From assembly GCA_050084515.1 (NCBI GenBank), contig CM114273.1, forward strand, positions 16,058,001-16,122,000: a DNA stretch of 64,000 nt. The letters run 5' to 3'. A program made the position numbers and the translations under genes. Source of the DNA: Blasia pusilla. Its lineage: Eukaryota > Marchantiophyta > Marchantiopsida > Blasiales. Numbering within the stretch: the first letter of the stretch is position 1; every line of letters starts with the position of its first letter. Positions 1-10,588 of this stretch are shown here, piece by piece. Under the pieces are notes generated by a model, which was given only the letters and a program-made list of their open reading frames with translations, had not been told where the DNA came from and did no database searches.

Positions 1-1286
1 ACTGAGCTTGGACTAAGTCGCCTTGAACTTAACGAAGCGTCAATTTAGTATCTTCGACTTCTTGATTCCGAAGCAGAAGGTTTGTTTCTACCACTCTGCG
101 CTGTGCTTCGTTCTCTAATGAAGCTTGTGCCCTACAGTTGATGGCATCGAGCGCTTGTAAATACTGGTCCACATTTTTTGTATCATCAAGGTGTAGTACT
201 TGCTGTAATTGGTTGATTACAAGAACTGCCAGATTCAGAAACCACACTACGCACCAAAGAGTAGGGATCTCATCGCTAGTGTGAGGCGTCTCCTCGGAAT
301 CTTCTTGCGGTGCTGGCTCTGTTTCGGAAGGGGTCTCAAACTAAACTCTTCCTCGCTTCGGTCTTGGCAGCTCGGTTGTCTCCTCGTCTTTTCCTAAAGC
401 CGAAGTATGTGGGTGTTGTCTCTAGGCTGCTTTGCGCGTCGGAGTAACTTTGCGGCTTCCACTGGACACCGTTTCGCCCCTTCTTGGTAAGCGTACGGGA
501 GTGACTTGCGACCAATCTACCGCCTTGTCGGCCGTCATTTCCTGCTTATGAATGTACAAATGGATTGAAAAAGGAGACAAGAAGGGTTTCGCGCTCGGAT
601 GAAGCACTTTGAGCATTGCACGTATGTGCCCGTCCACAAAAGAAGCAAAGTCGACTCCTGGTGCTTTGAGGTCCAGATGCTGATTCCAGAGGATGTAGCA
701 CATCTTGACAAGCTTATTCGTCAAGTAGTAAGAACAAGCATGATAAAACAAGTTCATTAAATGGTTGCAAAATTGTCCAAACAAGGGTGGGACAACAAAG
801 TAGCTTTGTAGCCATTCCTGCTGAGGCGATCGGACGTCACAGAACCGAGTGCCAAAAAGTCTTCGTGCTTTACCATGGATTCGGTGTCATACTCATACTC
901 TGGAGCGGCCGAGAGCATGTAAGTGGCTATGCAACTTTCTGGTGACTCCGTCCATGAAAATAACCGCCTGGTTAATCAAGGGGTGTTTATATAGTCGAGG
1001 CACTATGCGGTTTCTTGGTTGTGGCGGGGTGACTGTTACAATCCAGCCGCAACAATCACGGTCGGCGCTTTGCCGAAACTCCCATACCTCTGCACTTTGC
1101 GCTTTGCATAAGTTCCAATACTTCTGCTCTTTGCGCTTTGCATAAGTACAAGCAGTCTCCCAACCCCCCTTCCTCACGCTTTTAGTCCGGGTAGGGTTGT
1201 GGCTCATGATACCTTCGAACATGCATGCCATTGACACGAGTTGGTAGTGCTTCACCTTGTAAGGTCCCCAATTGCAGTGATCCGTT
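1..1286 (-). pseudogene. Unrecognised coding-like tail downstream of gypsy G1 integrase
   Basis: Minus-strand open segments lie here downstream of the G1 integrase: about 893-1255, 422-784 and 29-247. One reads through a stretch containing KHPLINQAVIFMDG and another through DFASFVDGHIRAML. The last (29-247) is Gln/Leu/Glu-rich and could form a coiled coil. I do not recognise a family. Position suggests either an extra 3' open reading frame of the same retrotransposon or the gag-like part of a neighbouring element. Frames change between segments, so it is decayed. A captured host exon is possible but unsupported. Confidence 0.3.
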
Positions 1287-2341
1287 TTAATATATGGCTA
1301 AGACCTGGTAGGGTCCCATCCAGTTCAATTTTAACTTCCCGAGGAACTTTATCCGATGATTATCATATAACAACATCAGGTCCTCGACGCTTATAGATTG
1401 CGGCCGTAGATGTCGGTCGTATCGTTGTTTCCATTTGTCTTGTACACGTTTGATCTGGCGTAGAGCCAAGATGCGTGCTTCCTCCAATGCTACTAAGGTG
1501 TCATTCCTTCCCTGAAGAACCTCGGCGACGGCCTCCATTCTATTTCCCTCCAACACGCGATAAGTGGGCAGAGCCCATTCAATAGGTGTCAAGGGTTGAA
1601 CTCCATAAGTCAGGTAGAATGGGGTATACTTCGTAGTAACCTTCTCGGCTGTCCGGTAGGCCCACAATGTGGCTACAATTTTCATGTCCCAATCATAGGA
1701 ATATGTAACTGTCAATCTATTCAATATCCGGCAGATCAGTCCATTAGATTTTCAATAAACCCGTTAGCTTTAGGGTTGTAGGGCGTGGTCTTCGGATGCT
1801 TAATTAGGAAGTGGGACCTTAGAGACTGGTTCAGGAAATGGATGCCACGATCACTTACTAATTCCAACGGGCAGCCATACTGGGTGATAATTATTTCGTA
1901 TAAAAATTTGGCCACCGCCTCACTATCATCTTTGCGCGTGGCTACCGCCTCCACCATCTTGGTACAATAGTCGGTAGCTATCAAAATATATTTTCGCCTC
2001 ATTTGGCAGGTAGTGGGTGAAATAGAGCCCACAAAGTCAATACCCCATTTTTCAAAAGGACCTAGAGGCATGATTGGTATCAAAGGCCACCTCGAGGTAG
2101 CCGTTGGTCGACCAGCTCTTTTGCATACATCACAACTCTGAATAAAGTGACCTACATCTTTGTACATAGTTAGCCACCAGTAACGCACGGCCACGATTTT
2201 CTTGACAATATTTTTAAGAGCATAGTGTCCTCCACAATCGGCCGCATGTATGGCTGTGATGACCTGGGGGATTTCTTCTACTTCCAAGCATCGCCGATAC
2301 TCTTCATCAACACCCAATTTGAATAGTACTCCCTGACACAA
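1287..2341 (-). pseudogene. Ty3/gypsy integrase fragment (element G1)
   Basis: This is the integrase of a Ty3/gypsy retrotransposon, which inserts the cDNA into chromosomes. In 1736-2341 an HHCC zinc-binding region (H...H, then CDVCK) is followed by the catalytic core: first Asp in WGIDFVG, second Asp in LVSDRGIHFLN, and Glu in ANGFIENLMD. The chain continues in another frame at 1287-1724, with WAYRTAEKVTTKYTPF and a C-terminal NWMGPYQVLA segment. The frame change near 1730 shows it is broken. It sits directly downstream of the RT-RNase H fragment on the same strand. No chromodomain or PHD finger was seen after it. Confidence 0.85.
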
Positions 2342-2416
2342 CTCATAGGGTCCTATTTTATGTAAAAAGACTCGTTACTCGTGTGTCATAGGGAAATTTG
2401 GAAGTTGCGGGGGTAA

Positions 2417-3413
2417 TCAAGAAATGCAAAATATCTTCATAGAGGATTGGCGCAATCGGTCCTCAATGATGTGGAACAAGTCCTCATCGAGAAAGGTGTC
2501 ACCCATGGACTGTGTGAGGTCTGCGTTCGTCATCCGCAATCGGGAGAGAAAATCTGCATTGGTATGGACCCTTCCGGCATGGGTAATGACATCAAATTTA
2601 AATTCTTGGAGTAAGAGGATCCATCTCACAATGCGACTTGAAAGGTCTGCCTTGACCATTAATGGTCGGAGTGCAAAATGGTCTACATGAAAGACAAACT
2701 CATACCCTAGTAAATAATGACGGAACTTTTTGCACGAGAAGACCATTCCCAATGCCTCCCGTTGGGTAGTGGTATATTTTTGTTGAGCTAAAGATAGTTG
2801 CTGGCCGGCGTAGTAAACCGAGTAATCGTGTTTGTTACCATCAAGTTGGCTGAGCACCACTCCAATGGCAAATGAAGATGTGTCCACATATACGTGAAAG
2901 GGATTTGCCTTGTCGGGGGACCGAAGCATGGGAGCCGTTCGCAATGCTTCCTTTAATGCTTCAAATGTTGCTTGGCAAGGTGGGGTCCACTCCCATTCGG
3001 TGGCCTTTTTAAGTAACGCAGTTAGGGCTCTTGCTCTTACCGCATAATCCTTAATAAACCTTCGATAATATCCGACGTGGCCCACGAAACCTCTCAATTC
3101 TCTGAGGTTTGTGGGCGGTTCTAATGCGATGATAATATCCACTTTGGCCTTATCGACTTCAATTCCTTGGGCAGACACTCCGTGTCCCCAAAAAATTCCC
3201 TTGTCTCATGGCAATATATGATTTTTCAGGATGGAGGGATAAATGCACTTTGCACCAGTGAACCAGGGTTAATTCTAATTCTTGCAAGTGTTTGGCTTCT
3301 GTAATGAAGATACAAAAGTCGTCCAGGAAAATTTTGACAAACTTCCGCAGATACTCTTGGAAGATGGAAATCATCATCCGTTGGAAGGTGGCCGACGCAT
3401 ATGCATTGTGCAA
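2417..3413 (-). pseudogene. Ty3/gypsy reverse transcriptase-RNase H fragment (element G1)
   Basis: The C-terminal half of a gypsy reverse transcriptase, with catalytic motif FLDDF at about 3310-3325, runs in 3159-3413. Another frame (2417-3178) carries LRGFVGHVGYYRRFI and the RNase H region from FHVYVDTSSFAIG to HTNADFLSRL. The N-terminal RT fingers and everything upstream (protease, gag) are missing, so G1 is truncated at about 3430. A frameshift separates the two halves. Order RT-RNase H-integrase on the minus strand is the standard gypsy order. Confidence 0.88.
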
Positions 3414-3683
3414 TGGATATATGAAGGATTAAATATTAAAGGACAATGGTGATTTTCATGTGTGCATGAAATGTACTACAGCTAACTTGTAGACTGGGCA
3501 CAACGTTTACATGACGATTGCTTACATGCGGGATATCTTGGCCATAAACCCACTCTTCTTGCAAATGTTGTCTATTGTTGATTCCAGATTGGGAATTGAG
3601 ACCAAGTATAATGGATTCCACACGGTTTTTTCAAGTAACTTCATACGGACAGTCCTCTTGTTGGTTGGAATACACAAGACCAT
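3414..3683. other. Spacer without recognisable gene
   Basis: Short AT-rich stretch between the G1 truncation point and the next fragment. Nothing recognised. Confidence 0.4.
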
Positions 3684-4330
3684 ATGTCTGTAGGCCGACA
3701 ATATTTATACAACCAAGTTAAAGCTATCTTTCATCTAAACCTAAAAATAAATAACATTTATAAGCACTATAGAGCCCTTATTGAGTTACCCAACCCTACC
3801 AACGGCCTTGTCGTCCTCCCATCAAATTCCATTGACACAATTCTCAAGGCTTCTCAAGAGAAAGGGACTTTAACTAATAGCATGGCATTCAACCCATATA
3901 GTATGGAATTAAACATCCTACAGGACATTCACTATTGCCTACCTGTGAAGACAAGGCAATCCTTTGACATATTCAACAATGGTATTATATTCTTATGAGA
4001 CAATACTCAAACGAGGCAAGATTTCTTCAGTGACATTCATAGTATCTCACCTGACTCCAAATTGACAATTGAGACAGGTCTGTTCCCATTCCTCTTTCCT
4101 GATCTGAGGGGTTTTACTCAGGGAACACTTCATTTTCTGATTACGTCATAGTTCGCATGAAACAATTGTTTGGGATATTCACTCTCTATAACTCTCATCT
4201 CTCTGACCCAATAGAATACACATTCAATTCCGCACATCGAAAGAATGAGAGAAAACTTTTCTTTTGCATCAAAGAGTGGAAAGAACTAGAAAGTATTACA
4301 AGCTTCAGAAAGTAAAAGACTCTTCAGCTT
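3684..4330 (+). pseudogene. Possible Helitron-like protein fragment
   Basis: The plus strand carries a 104-codon open stretch (3684-3998). After frame changes it continues with a segment readable as LFPFLFPDLRGF and, in the next frame, RMKQLFGIFTLYNSHL. A 'FPFLFP...G' segment followed by an 'R-M...LF..YTLY' pattern resembles the N-terminal Helitron helicase-like domain of plant RepHel proteins. Several stops and frameshifts are present. This is an inference from short motifs; another replicase-type transposon protein remains possible. Confidence 0.4.
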
Positions 4331-4462
4331 GGATCATCCCTCAACAAAACTTCCTACACACACACCAAGACTGCTGATAAACTCAAGATACACAAAATAG
4401 TATTGGGGAATTCAAGACATAAAGGAATGATCCCTTCTTCTTCTGATTTACTCTTTAAATAG

Positions 4463-4594
4463 TGTCGTGCGCATACTTATCGCTACACAACATACATTGC
4501 TGGTCACATCTACACCAGACAACATCGATCTTCCCCACGCACGGGTAGATCCACACATGTACAGAAGTCAACTCATACATATACATGGAGATCA
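4463..4594 (-). repeat. R1' module, direct repeat flanking the P1 3' LTR
   Basis: About 130 bp that match 5082-5220 on the other side of the 3' LTR (shared blocks include CTACACAACATACAT and ATACATGGA). It ends with a GCACGACA-type terminus on the minus strand. The 5' LTR of the same element lacks this module. Confidence 0.65.
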
Positions 4595-5081
4595 TAAAAA
4601 ATAAAATAAAGAGTAGTAAAAATGGCACACTCGGCCTAAAACTCCACTCCTCAATCTACATCAGCATATCGAGCCTCATCCACCCTACGCTATCAAGGAA
4701 TCCGGATACTAGCACCCTAATCCTATATCACACAGATACAAGAGAGGTGCTCCAACGGCCCAAAATGAGAAAGATGGCTTGGGAAAGCCATCTTCCTCCC
4801 TTATATAGGGTAGGGAAGAGCCAAAAGGCTCTTTCCCTAAAAATAGCTATCCTCTAGATAGCCTGCGCGTACAGATTACTAGGGGCGGGTGACATGGTTA
4901 ACAAATCACCCGGCTGTGAAAGACCTCAAAAGGAAAGTTGTCAGAAACGACATTCCTAACACAACAAACCTATCCTCAACCTCATCCGACATCGTAGGAC
5001 AAAGTTACACTCAAGATAGTCCGCTGGCTCCTATGCCCTATCCATGATAGATCTCGGCCTATCGGCTACTCACATGTGACA
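4595..5081 (-). repeat. 3' LTR of P1 (core)
   Basis: About 487 bp matching the 5' LTR at 10589-11072. On the minus strand it starts TGTCACATGTGAG and ends in a T-rich segment. A TATA-box candidate, CCCTATATAA, lies at 4801-4810 on the minus strand, in a good position for the retroelement promoter. Confidence 0.75.
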
Positions 5082-5220
5082 GTTGTCGTGCACATACATA
5101 TCACTACACAACATACATCGTTGGTCAAATCTACACCACACAACACCGATCTCCCCACACAGGGATAGATCCACAGATGTACAAAAATCAACTCATGCAT
5201 ATACATGGAAATCATACAAC
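5082..5220 (-). repeat. R1 module between polypurine tract and P1 3' LTR
   Basis: About 139 bp repeated as R1' at 4463-4594. It lies between the polypurine tract and the TGTCA start of the LTR. A diverged equivalent is present in P2, in P3 and near 58480-58610. Confidence 0.65.
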
Positions 5221-5230
5221 CGCCCCCCTA
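5221..5230 (-). other. Polypurine tract of P1
   Basis: Minus-strand AGGGGGGCG, the expected plus-strand priming site near the 3' end of an LTR retrotransposon. The equivalent G-run occurs in P2 (33912-33924) and P3 (35131-35139). Confidence 0.6.
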
Positions 5231-5280
5231 GCTGGCAGTTGGATCCCCCTAACTCCAGATAGAAAATATTACATCTCTCT

Positions 5281-5475
5281 GACATGACCTACTACCCTAT
5301 ATACCTCTCGGACACATCCATCATCTTGTGGGAAGTACATCAAGAGAGGGGATCAGACATGACATATGCCACCCTTGAGAACAACCATCACTTACCAACA
5401 TGGTGGCTGCACCTATCGCAGATCCACATAACATCCACCTCAAGCCTGCAAGTACCACTGCCAAGCTCAGATCCA
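5281..5475 (-). pseudogene. Degenerate PHD finger at C-terminus of P1 polyprotein
   Basis: After the integrase tail (LEGWDGMVWKDH, then CAPCHLPN) the minus strand reads WMLCGSA, MLVSDGC and GWHMSC, then after a stop WMCPRG. Compared with P2 and P3 this is the same C4-H-C3 PHD finger, but the first Cys is Trp, the third Cys is Ser and the last Cys is Gly. Zinc binding is therefore lost. PHD fingers typically read histone H3 tails, so in the parent element this module may have guided integration; that role is inferred. Confidence 0.7.
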
Positions 5476-6800
5476 CTGTCTTGTCTACGTTCGGAAGATG
5501 GCATGGCGCACAATTGCACAGATGATCCTTCCAAACCATGCCATCCCATCCCTCCAACATGAGGACTCCGGTCGGTAATACCTTGTGCACACATAGGATC
5601 GTGCGCCCTGTAGTGACATCTAGCGTCGTGGGTGCTGCCTACTATAAATGCGCGTAATCTCTTGGATGAAACCTCCTGATCCCTGGACGATAACCTCCTC
5701 CATGAATGGACGCGTACCTCAATGTATCTCTATGCTGAGGAATAGCTAAGTTCTCAAAGTCCATAGGCATAACTCTACAAAAAATCTCCGCTCTCTGAGA
5801 ACACGCTTGTACCCACACATTTGGATCATCAAGATCTAATACCTCTGCCATGTCACATCGAATAGTTGCATGTAAATTTGGCTCTCTCCCAAAGAGCAAA
5901 AAGTACGGTGAAAATGACGCCAAGGATGCATGCCGACTAAAGCGATAACCCACAGCCAACCATGGCAATTGTAGGTCCCACTCCCTCAACTATTCCTGCT
6001 ACAAGCCATACTTGCGCAAACCTCTCTTCACCGTCTGTACTACTCTCTCCGTCCGCCTCAGGACAATCTCTGGACGTGATGCGGTGATCTATCAGCGCCT
6101 GATCACACAAGGCCTGAAACTCACCCCTAAACTCGGTAACCTTGTTAGTCAACACCTCCGCCGGTGCCACCAACTCTATCCACTTGGAGAAATGCTCCAC
6201 CATGACCAACACATACCTGTGATGACGCCCCGTTAATGGGAAAGGTCCCGCAAAGTCTAAACTCCACTAATAACCTAAACCCATAATCGAAAAAGGATGT
6301 AACTGCGAAGCGGGAGTATTGAAAGATGCTCGCACTCTGTCACATATCATACATCTGGCCACAAACTGCTGTATCCCAATATGCATGCCGCGCCACCAAT
6401 ACTGAACCTAGAGTAAGCTGTAAGTAAGCTTTACTCCAAAATGCCCCAACTCCTCATGGGCATGTCGCACTACACGTGCTCGCTGGGAAGGATGAGGTAC
6501 CACTCGTATCCTACCATCTCCCCATACCCGCAAAATGTGAGTCTCCTCCCACCTGAACCTCTTGGCTCTCTTCAGGATCCGATCCCGCTCCCTAGCACTC
6601 ATTGTGCTCGCTATGATGCCAGTGTGCAAGAACTCCACAACCTCCATATCGTCATGGATATCACGACCACCAGTCGCCTCCTTACTGACCTCTGGATCCA
6701 GAGACTCATCATCCAATCCCACCACTAGAGTCATCACTTTTGGCTGACCTACCATAGTCAACCAACAAAGATTGGCAGAGGCATGCCAATCAGGCACCAT
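5476..6800 (-). pseudogene. Integrase region of P1
   Basis: Gypsy integrase in several frames. The HHCC end is at 6408-6800 (HAHEELGHFGVKLTYSLL). The core follows at 5937-6212 (MLVMVEHFSKWIELVAP, then a region corresponding to the second Asp, read here with N-K in place of D-x-G). The C-terminal part is at 5642-5989 (LPWLAVGYRFSRHASLASFS and YRPGIRRFHPRDYAHL). The catalytic-Glu segment is recognisable but frameshifted. Domain order matches P2, which preserves the same blocks more cleanly. Confidence 0.8.
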
Positions 6801-7400
6801 CTCCTCATCACTCTCTCTGTGCCATCGAGCTCCTGTGTCGTCTCTCTAACTCGAACATGGGTTATGTCTCAAACTATCCCCATCCTGGTTCAGCCAACCT
6901 GGCCTATGAACTACCTCAAACTCATACTCATGTATTAATGGAGCCCACCTAGCAAGCTTTCCCGTAAGCTTTTCAGACTCCATCAACCACCTCAACGGCT
7001 GATGATCAATGATAAGTGTGAAAGGGTTGCCGAATAAATATCACCTGAAATATGCCATGGCCCATACTGCAGCCAATCACTCTCCCTCGTAAGAGTTGTA
7101 CTTTGCCTCTGCAATGTTGTTTGATCGGCTTGCGTTAGCGACAACGAACTCCCTCTCCTCGTCATCCCTTTGAGTAAGCATTGCTCCTAGACCCAACATG
7201 CTCCAATCCGTATGTAACTGGAATGGGCGACCCCTAACCGGTCTCTGTAAAATGGGTGAGGATGTCAACCTGTCCTTGAGCTCTTGAAATGCTTGATCCT
7301 GATCATCTCCCCACAACCAAACCTAATCAAGTCTCATCACCAAGGTCAAAGACTTTGCGATTGCACTAAAACCCTTGATATACCGTCGATAGAAGTTCAA
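6801..7400 (-). pseudogene. RNase H region of P1
   Basis: The clearest part is 7077-7316 on the minus strand: FQLHTDWSMLGLGAMLTQRDD, followed by EREFVVANASRSNNIAEAKYNSYEGE. This is the gypsy RNase H start (F-x-L-x-T-D-x-S...G-A-V-L-x-Q) and its Y-x-x-x-E-x-E segment. Downstream (6801-7076) the reading is broken by stops but includes an RNase H-like D-H-Q-P-L-R-W segment. It acts to remove the RNA strand during cDNA synthesis. Confidence 0.75.
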
Positions 7401-8150
7401 CAGTCCAAGAAACGCTCGGACTTGATTGCAATAGCCTCCACCTTTGTGTGTGGAACACCTAACCCACTCGGGCATATGGTGTGTCCCAAGTACTCAATCT
7501 GCTCGTGAAAGAATATGCACTTGCCTGGATGTAACTTCAGTCCATGGAACTACAATCGCCGAAACACCTCCTCCACGTGTCGCTCATGCTCCTTAACCGT
7601 GGAATTGAAGATAAGAATATCATCTTTGTAACATCCTACAAAATCCAAGCCTGCCACAATCCTATCCATCACTCTCTGAAACTCTGCAAGCGCATCCTAC
7701 AAAATCCAAGCCTGCCACAATCCTATCCATCACTCTCTGAAACTCTGCAAGCGCATTCTTCAACCCAAATGGTAAGAACCGCCACTGATACAAGAAATCT
7801 CTCCCAAACCAATCTATCCCCCAGAATGTTGTCTTCTCCCTATCCTCCAATCTAATAGGAAACTGATGATATCCAACATGGAGATCTAAATTACTGAAGA
7901 TCTTTGCATGCTCTATTGCATCAAAGATCTCCTCGGGAGTAGGCATGGTGTACCGATCTGACCTCGTCTGTCGGTTGATAGGAGGATAATCTCCACACAT
8001 CCGCCTATCTGTCCAATTGCCATACATATCCTTCTTCGCTGGCATGACTGTGGAGGATGCATACTCCCCATATGATAACTCCACAAGTCCTACTTCCAAA
8101 AAGTCCTTACTCCTCCTCTAAATCAAGGCTCGCTCCATATCAGAATATAT
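7401..8150 (-). pseudogene. Reverse transcriptase region of P1
   Basis: Minus-strand RT reads from LVELSYGEYASSTVMPAKKD through RMCGDYPPINRQTRSDRYTMP, a DLHVGYHQ segment (normally DL.SGYHQ) and FLPFGLKNALAEFQRVMD. The active site reads YKDDILIF at about 7610-7634, where most gypsy elements have Y-V-D-D or Y-I-D-D. A 61-bp tandem duplication (7632-7753) splits the frame just before the active site. The enzyme is therefore inactive. Confidence 0.85.
7632..7753. repeat. 61-bp tandem duplication inside P1 RT
   Basis: Two identical head-to-tail units, 7632-7692 and 7693-7753, each starting CATCCTACAAAATCC. The unit length is not a multiple of three, so it shifts the RT reading frame. P3 has no equivalent. 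Confidence 0.9.
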
Positions 8151-8500
8151 GTAGGGTCGACGAAAGATCGGCGTATCACTAGCCAACTCAATTCGTATCC
8201 TTGGACCCTTCAGCGTACCCCAGTCTCTCATACTGAAGGCAAAACAACTGACATGCCCTCTCAAAAACCTATGAACTCGCCGTCGCTCTCCTCCTATCAA
8301 CTTGAGGTCTATGATAGGCTCCCAAGTCTCCATCGTGACCTCACTCGGAGAGGACGCAACTTCCAGCTTTGGTTGCTATGTAGCAACTCTAGCCACCTCC
8401 GCAACAGCCACTCCACTCTGACCTCCTACACCATGCTCCACATCCAAAATGAACATGTGTTGCTCTAGCCAACTTCACACTCTCCGCTCGAACGACATCC
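8118..8500 (-). pseudogene. Pre-RT segment of P1 (protease not recognised)
   Basis: The minus-strand block at 8118-8333 (ETWEPIIDLKLIGGERRRVH, then IFRRPYIYSDMERALI) is the linker that precedes RT in gypsy polyproteins. The same block is present in P3 near 38150-38330. I could not find a D-S/T-G aspartic protease motif here, either because it is deleted or too mutated to see. Confidence 0.55.
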
Positions 8501-8619
8501 TAGGAAGTCCATGGGTGCGTATCTCTCCTTGTCCCACCCTCAGCCAATGCCTGTACAGACCCTTTAAGCAATGGTCCAACTCGTGGACGTGACGGCATGG
8601 ATGACACTCGCATCCGTCT

Positions 8620-9575
8620 CTGCTCAACCATACATAGGTTGACTATCCATGTGAAAGAGTTGAGGTCCATGGCCTGTCCCAACAAATGTCTCCGAGATGC
8701 CTTAGTCATACCTGGCACTGCTGTAGTACCCGTAGTGAACCCCATGGTGCGCTCGCGCTCATTTGCTGTAGGCTCCTCCAATGCTTGGGTCACCTCATCC
8801 CAAATCATGCTTGGCCCTCCCTAATGAAAGGCGTGGGAGCTGGGAAGCTTACCGGCGTCGATAAGGTTGCCCTCAACTCCCCCACCCTATTGGCAATCGC
8901 CAACGGTGGTCTATCATCCCGCGTGACCACCTGAGATCGACGCCTTGAGCCCAAAATAGCATCCTCTATGAGATGTGGTGCTCTTTGGACTCCATCGTAT
9001 GCTTGACTCAGTACCTCTGATGGTATCAGGTTCGTCCACCACAATTGTACACGATGGGTGCATGATCCAACTCTCGTTGCATCTAACAACACTGCAGGTC
9101 CCAACCAGGACCTCACCTGTTGCACACTCGTCATCACACGTGCATGAGTGTCTCCCAAAAATGGCATGTTCTCCAAAATGTACGCCGGAGAACATGTGTG
9201 ACTCTAGTGCAAGTTTGGTACTACTTGCGTCATCTCCCAAAACATCCCGGACCTCGGATCTTGCAATCCAAACCCTCGGCCAGCTCATGAATGACCGTGA
9301 CATGGCCATCCAACAATCACCAAATGAATGGTGCCAACCCTATCCAGATCGTGCGCCCCCACCAAAGAGATGTCGGCAGGTAGCGTATGCTGATATCCCC
9401 GTACTGCAGATACCAACAACAACTCAGGATACCTCTGGACCAATCCTGCTACGTGACGTAATGATAATTTCCGTGCGGTCTCATCTCTCTCCATATAAAG
9501 GTACTGATGCACCTGTATGCCCGCCTGCAATACCGGAACCTATCCTGTGTTAATCCCTCTTAAGAGATCTGACAC
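8620..9575 (-). pseudogene. C5-cytosine DNA methyltransferase-like domain of P1
   Basis: An AdoMet-dependent DNA cytosine-5 methyltransferase signature runs through this minus-strand stretch. Motif I (SAM binding) reads DLLRGINTG at about 9546-9569. Motif II follows as YLYMERDETAR. Motif IV with the catalytic Cys reads LVIVGWPCHGHS (PCH at 9297-9305, usually PCQ). Motif VI reads ENMPFLGDT (ENM at 9165-9173, usually ENV). Motif VIII reads HRVQLWWTNLIP, and the C-terminal block reads LLGQAMDLNSFTW at about 8650-8690 after ERERTMGFTTGTT. Motif order is canonical and unlike the rearranged plant DRM enzymes; the end resembles DNMT3-type enzymes. Stops and frameshifts make it inactive. It sits upstream of RT in the same element, as in P3. 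Confidence 0.82.
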
Positions 9576-10588
9576 CCTAACATCCTCTTCTGGACACTGC
9601 CACACAACGGGTGTGGTATCCAGTGGGGTCAACGTCTCCACTCCTGGGGCCCAATCGCCACCTGAATCTCGCTACTCCGGGAAGCTTTGCTGCTTTCGGC
9701 ATGCGACCCCTCGTTGGTTGTATCTCCTTATGCCCGCGTTACCCCACTAACCTACTTACAACTCTGGCTCCTTACATGAAGCCCCTTGGGCCCTGTCTAG
9801 CATTGCTCCCTATGAGCCCTAATCCATCCTCTCTCTCTTCAACCTTCGTATCCTTTGTGCTCGACGCACCGAAGGGCCCTGGCATGCGGCCTCTGCCATG
9901 CTCCTACATCCTCGGAGTCATAATGACTCCTTTTTGGCTAACCCTTCCTTGGCGTGGCTCCCTATGGAATCACGACCCTTCCCTAAACCTTGCCCAGAAC
10001 TCCCATCCTCCTTAGCCCTCTAGCCTGCGGAAGGTGCGTGGCCCTATGCCACCCTTACTGCCAGGTATACTCATACATGTAGGAACACTCCTTTTTCACC
10101 CATCGGGCCACCTTTGTTACACGCCTTAGCGCACGGCTCTCCACGCGACCTACTTCCGGTCCTAGTTCTCTAGTTGCTTGACTCCCAGTCCTTACGAATG
10201 TGTTGACGCTTCTCCTAGGGCCCCGCTCTGACCTAAATGTCTTGACGTAACCCTAGCCGACCTAGCCTCCCTTTACTTGACAGCCCCTTGGCGGTTGCAA
10301 GACCTAAAAGTGCTCTTCTCTTCTCGAATACCAACATTCTCACCATGCACCGCTCACCCGTCGACGCCACACTCGCTGCCCCACTTTGTACTACACTTTG
10401 CCACTGTCCCCAATCCCTGTGCACGAGAAAAAATGTAAGAAAAAGGACAGCGCTTCCGTGCACAACCTTTTGAACAGAAGAAATGACAAACAAACATCAC
10501 TCAACGTCTCAGAGGGCTCTAGACCGATGCAACTCACTTGCCTATCTGCAAAAAACAAGTTCCCACCTGCCCCCTGGCATCTTTCTCA
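9576..10588 (-). other. P1 leader and gag remnant region, no domain recognised
   Basis: About 1 kb between the methyltransferase domain and the 5' LTR. No capsid motif or zinc knuckle is visible, whereas P3 has both over about 3 kb. A deletion of gag is the simplest explanation. Confidence 0.5.

Noticed and set aside
8620-9575. Host DNA methyltransferase gene
   Set aside because: It lies between LTRs and upstream of RT on the same strand, and the same placement recurs in P3. It is part of the element and not a separate host gene.
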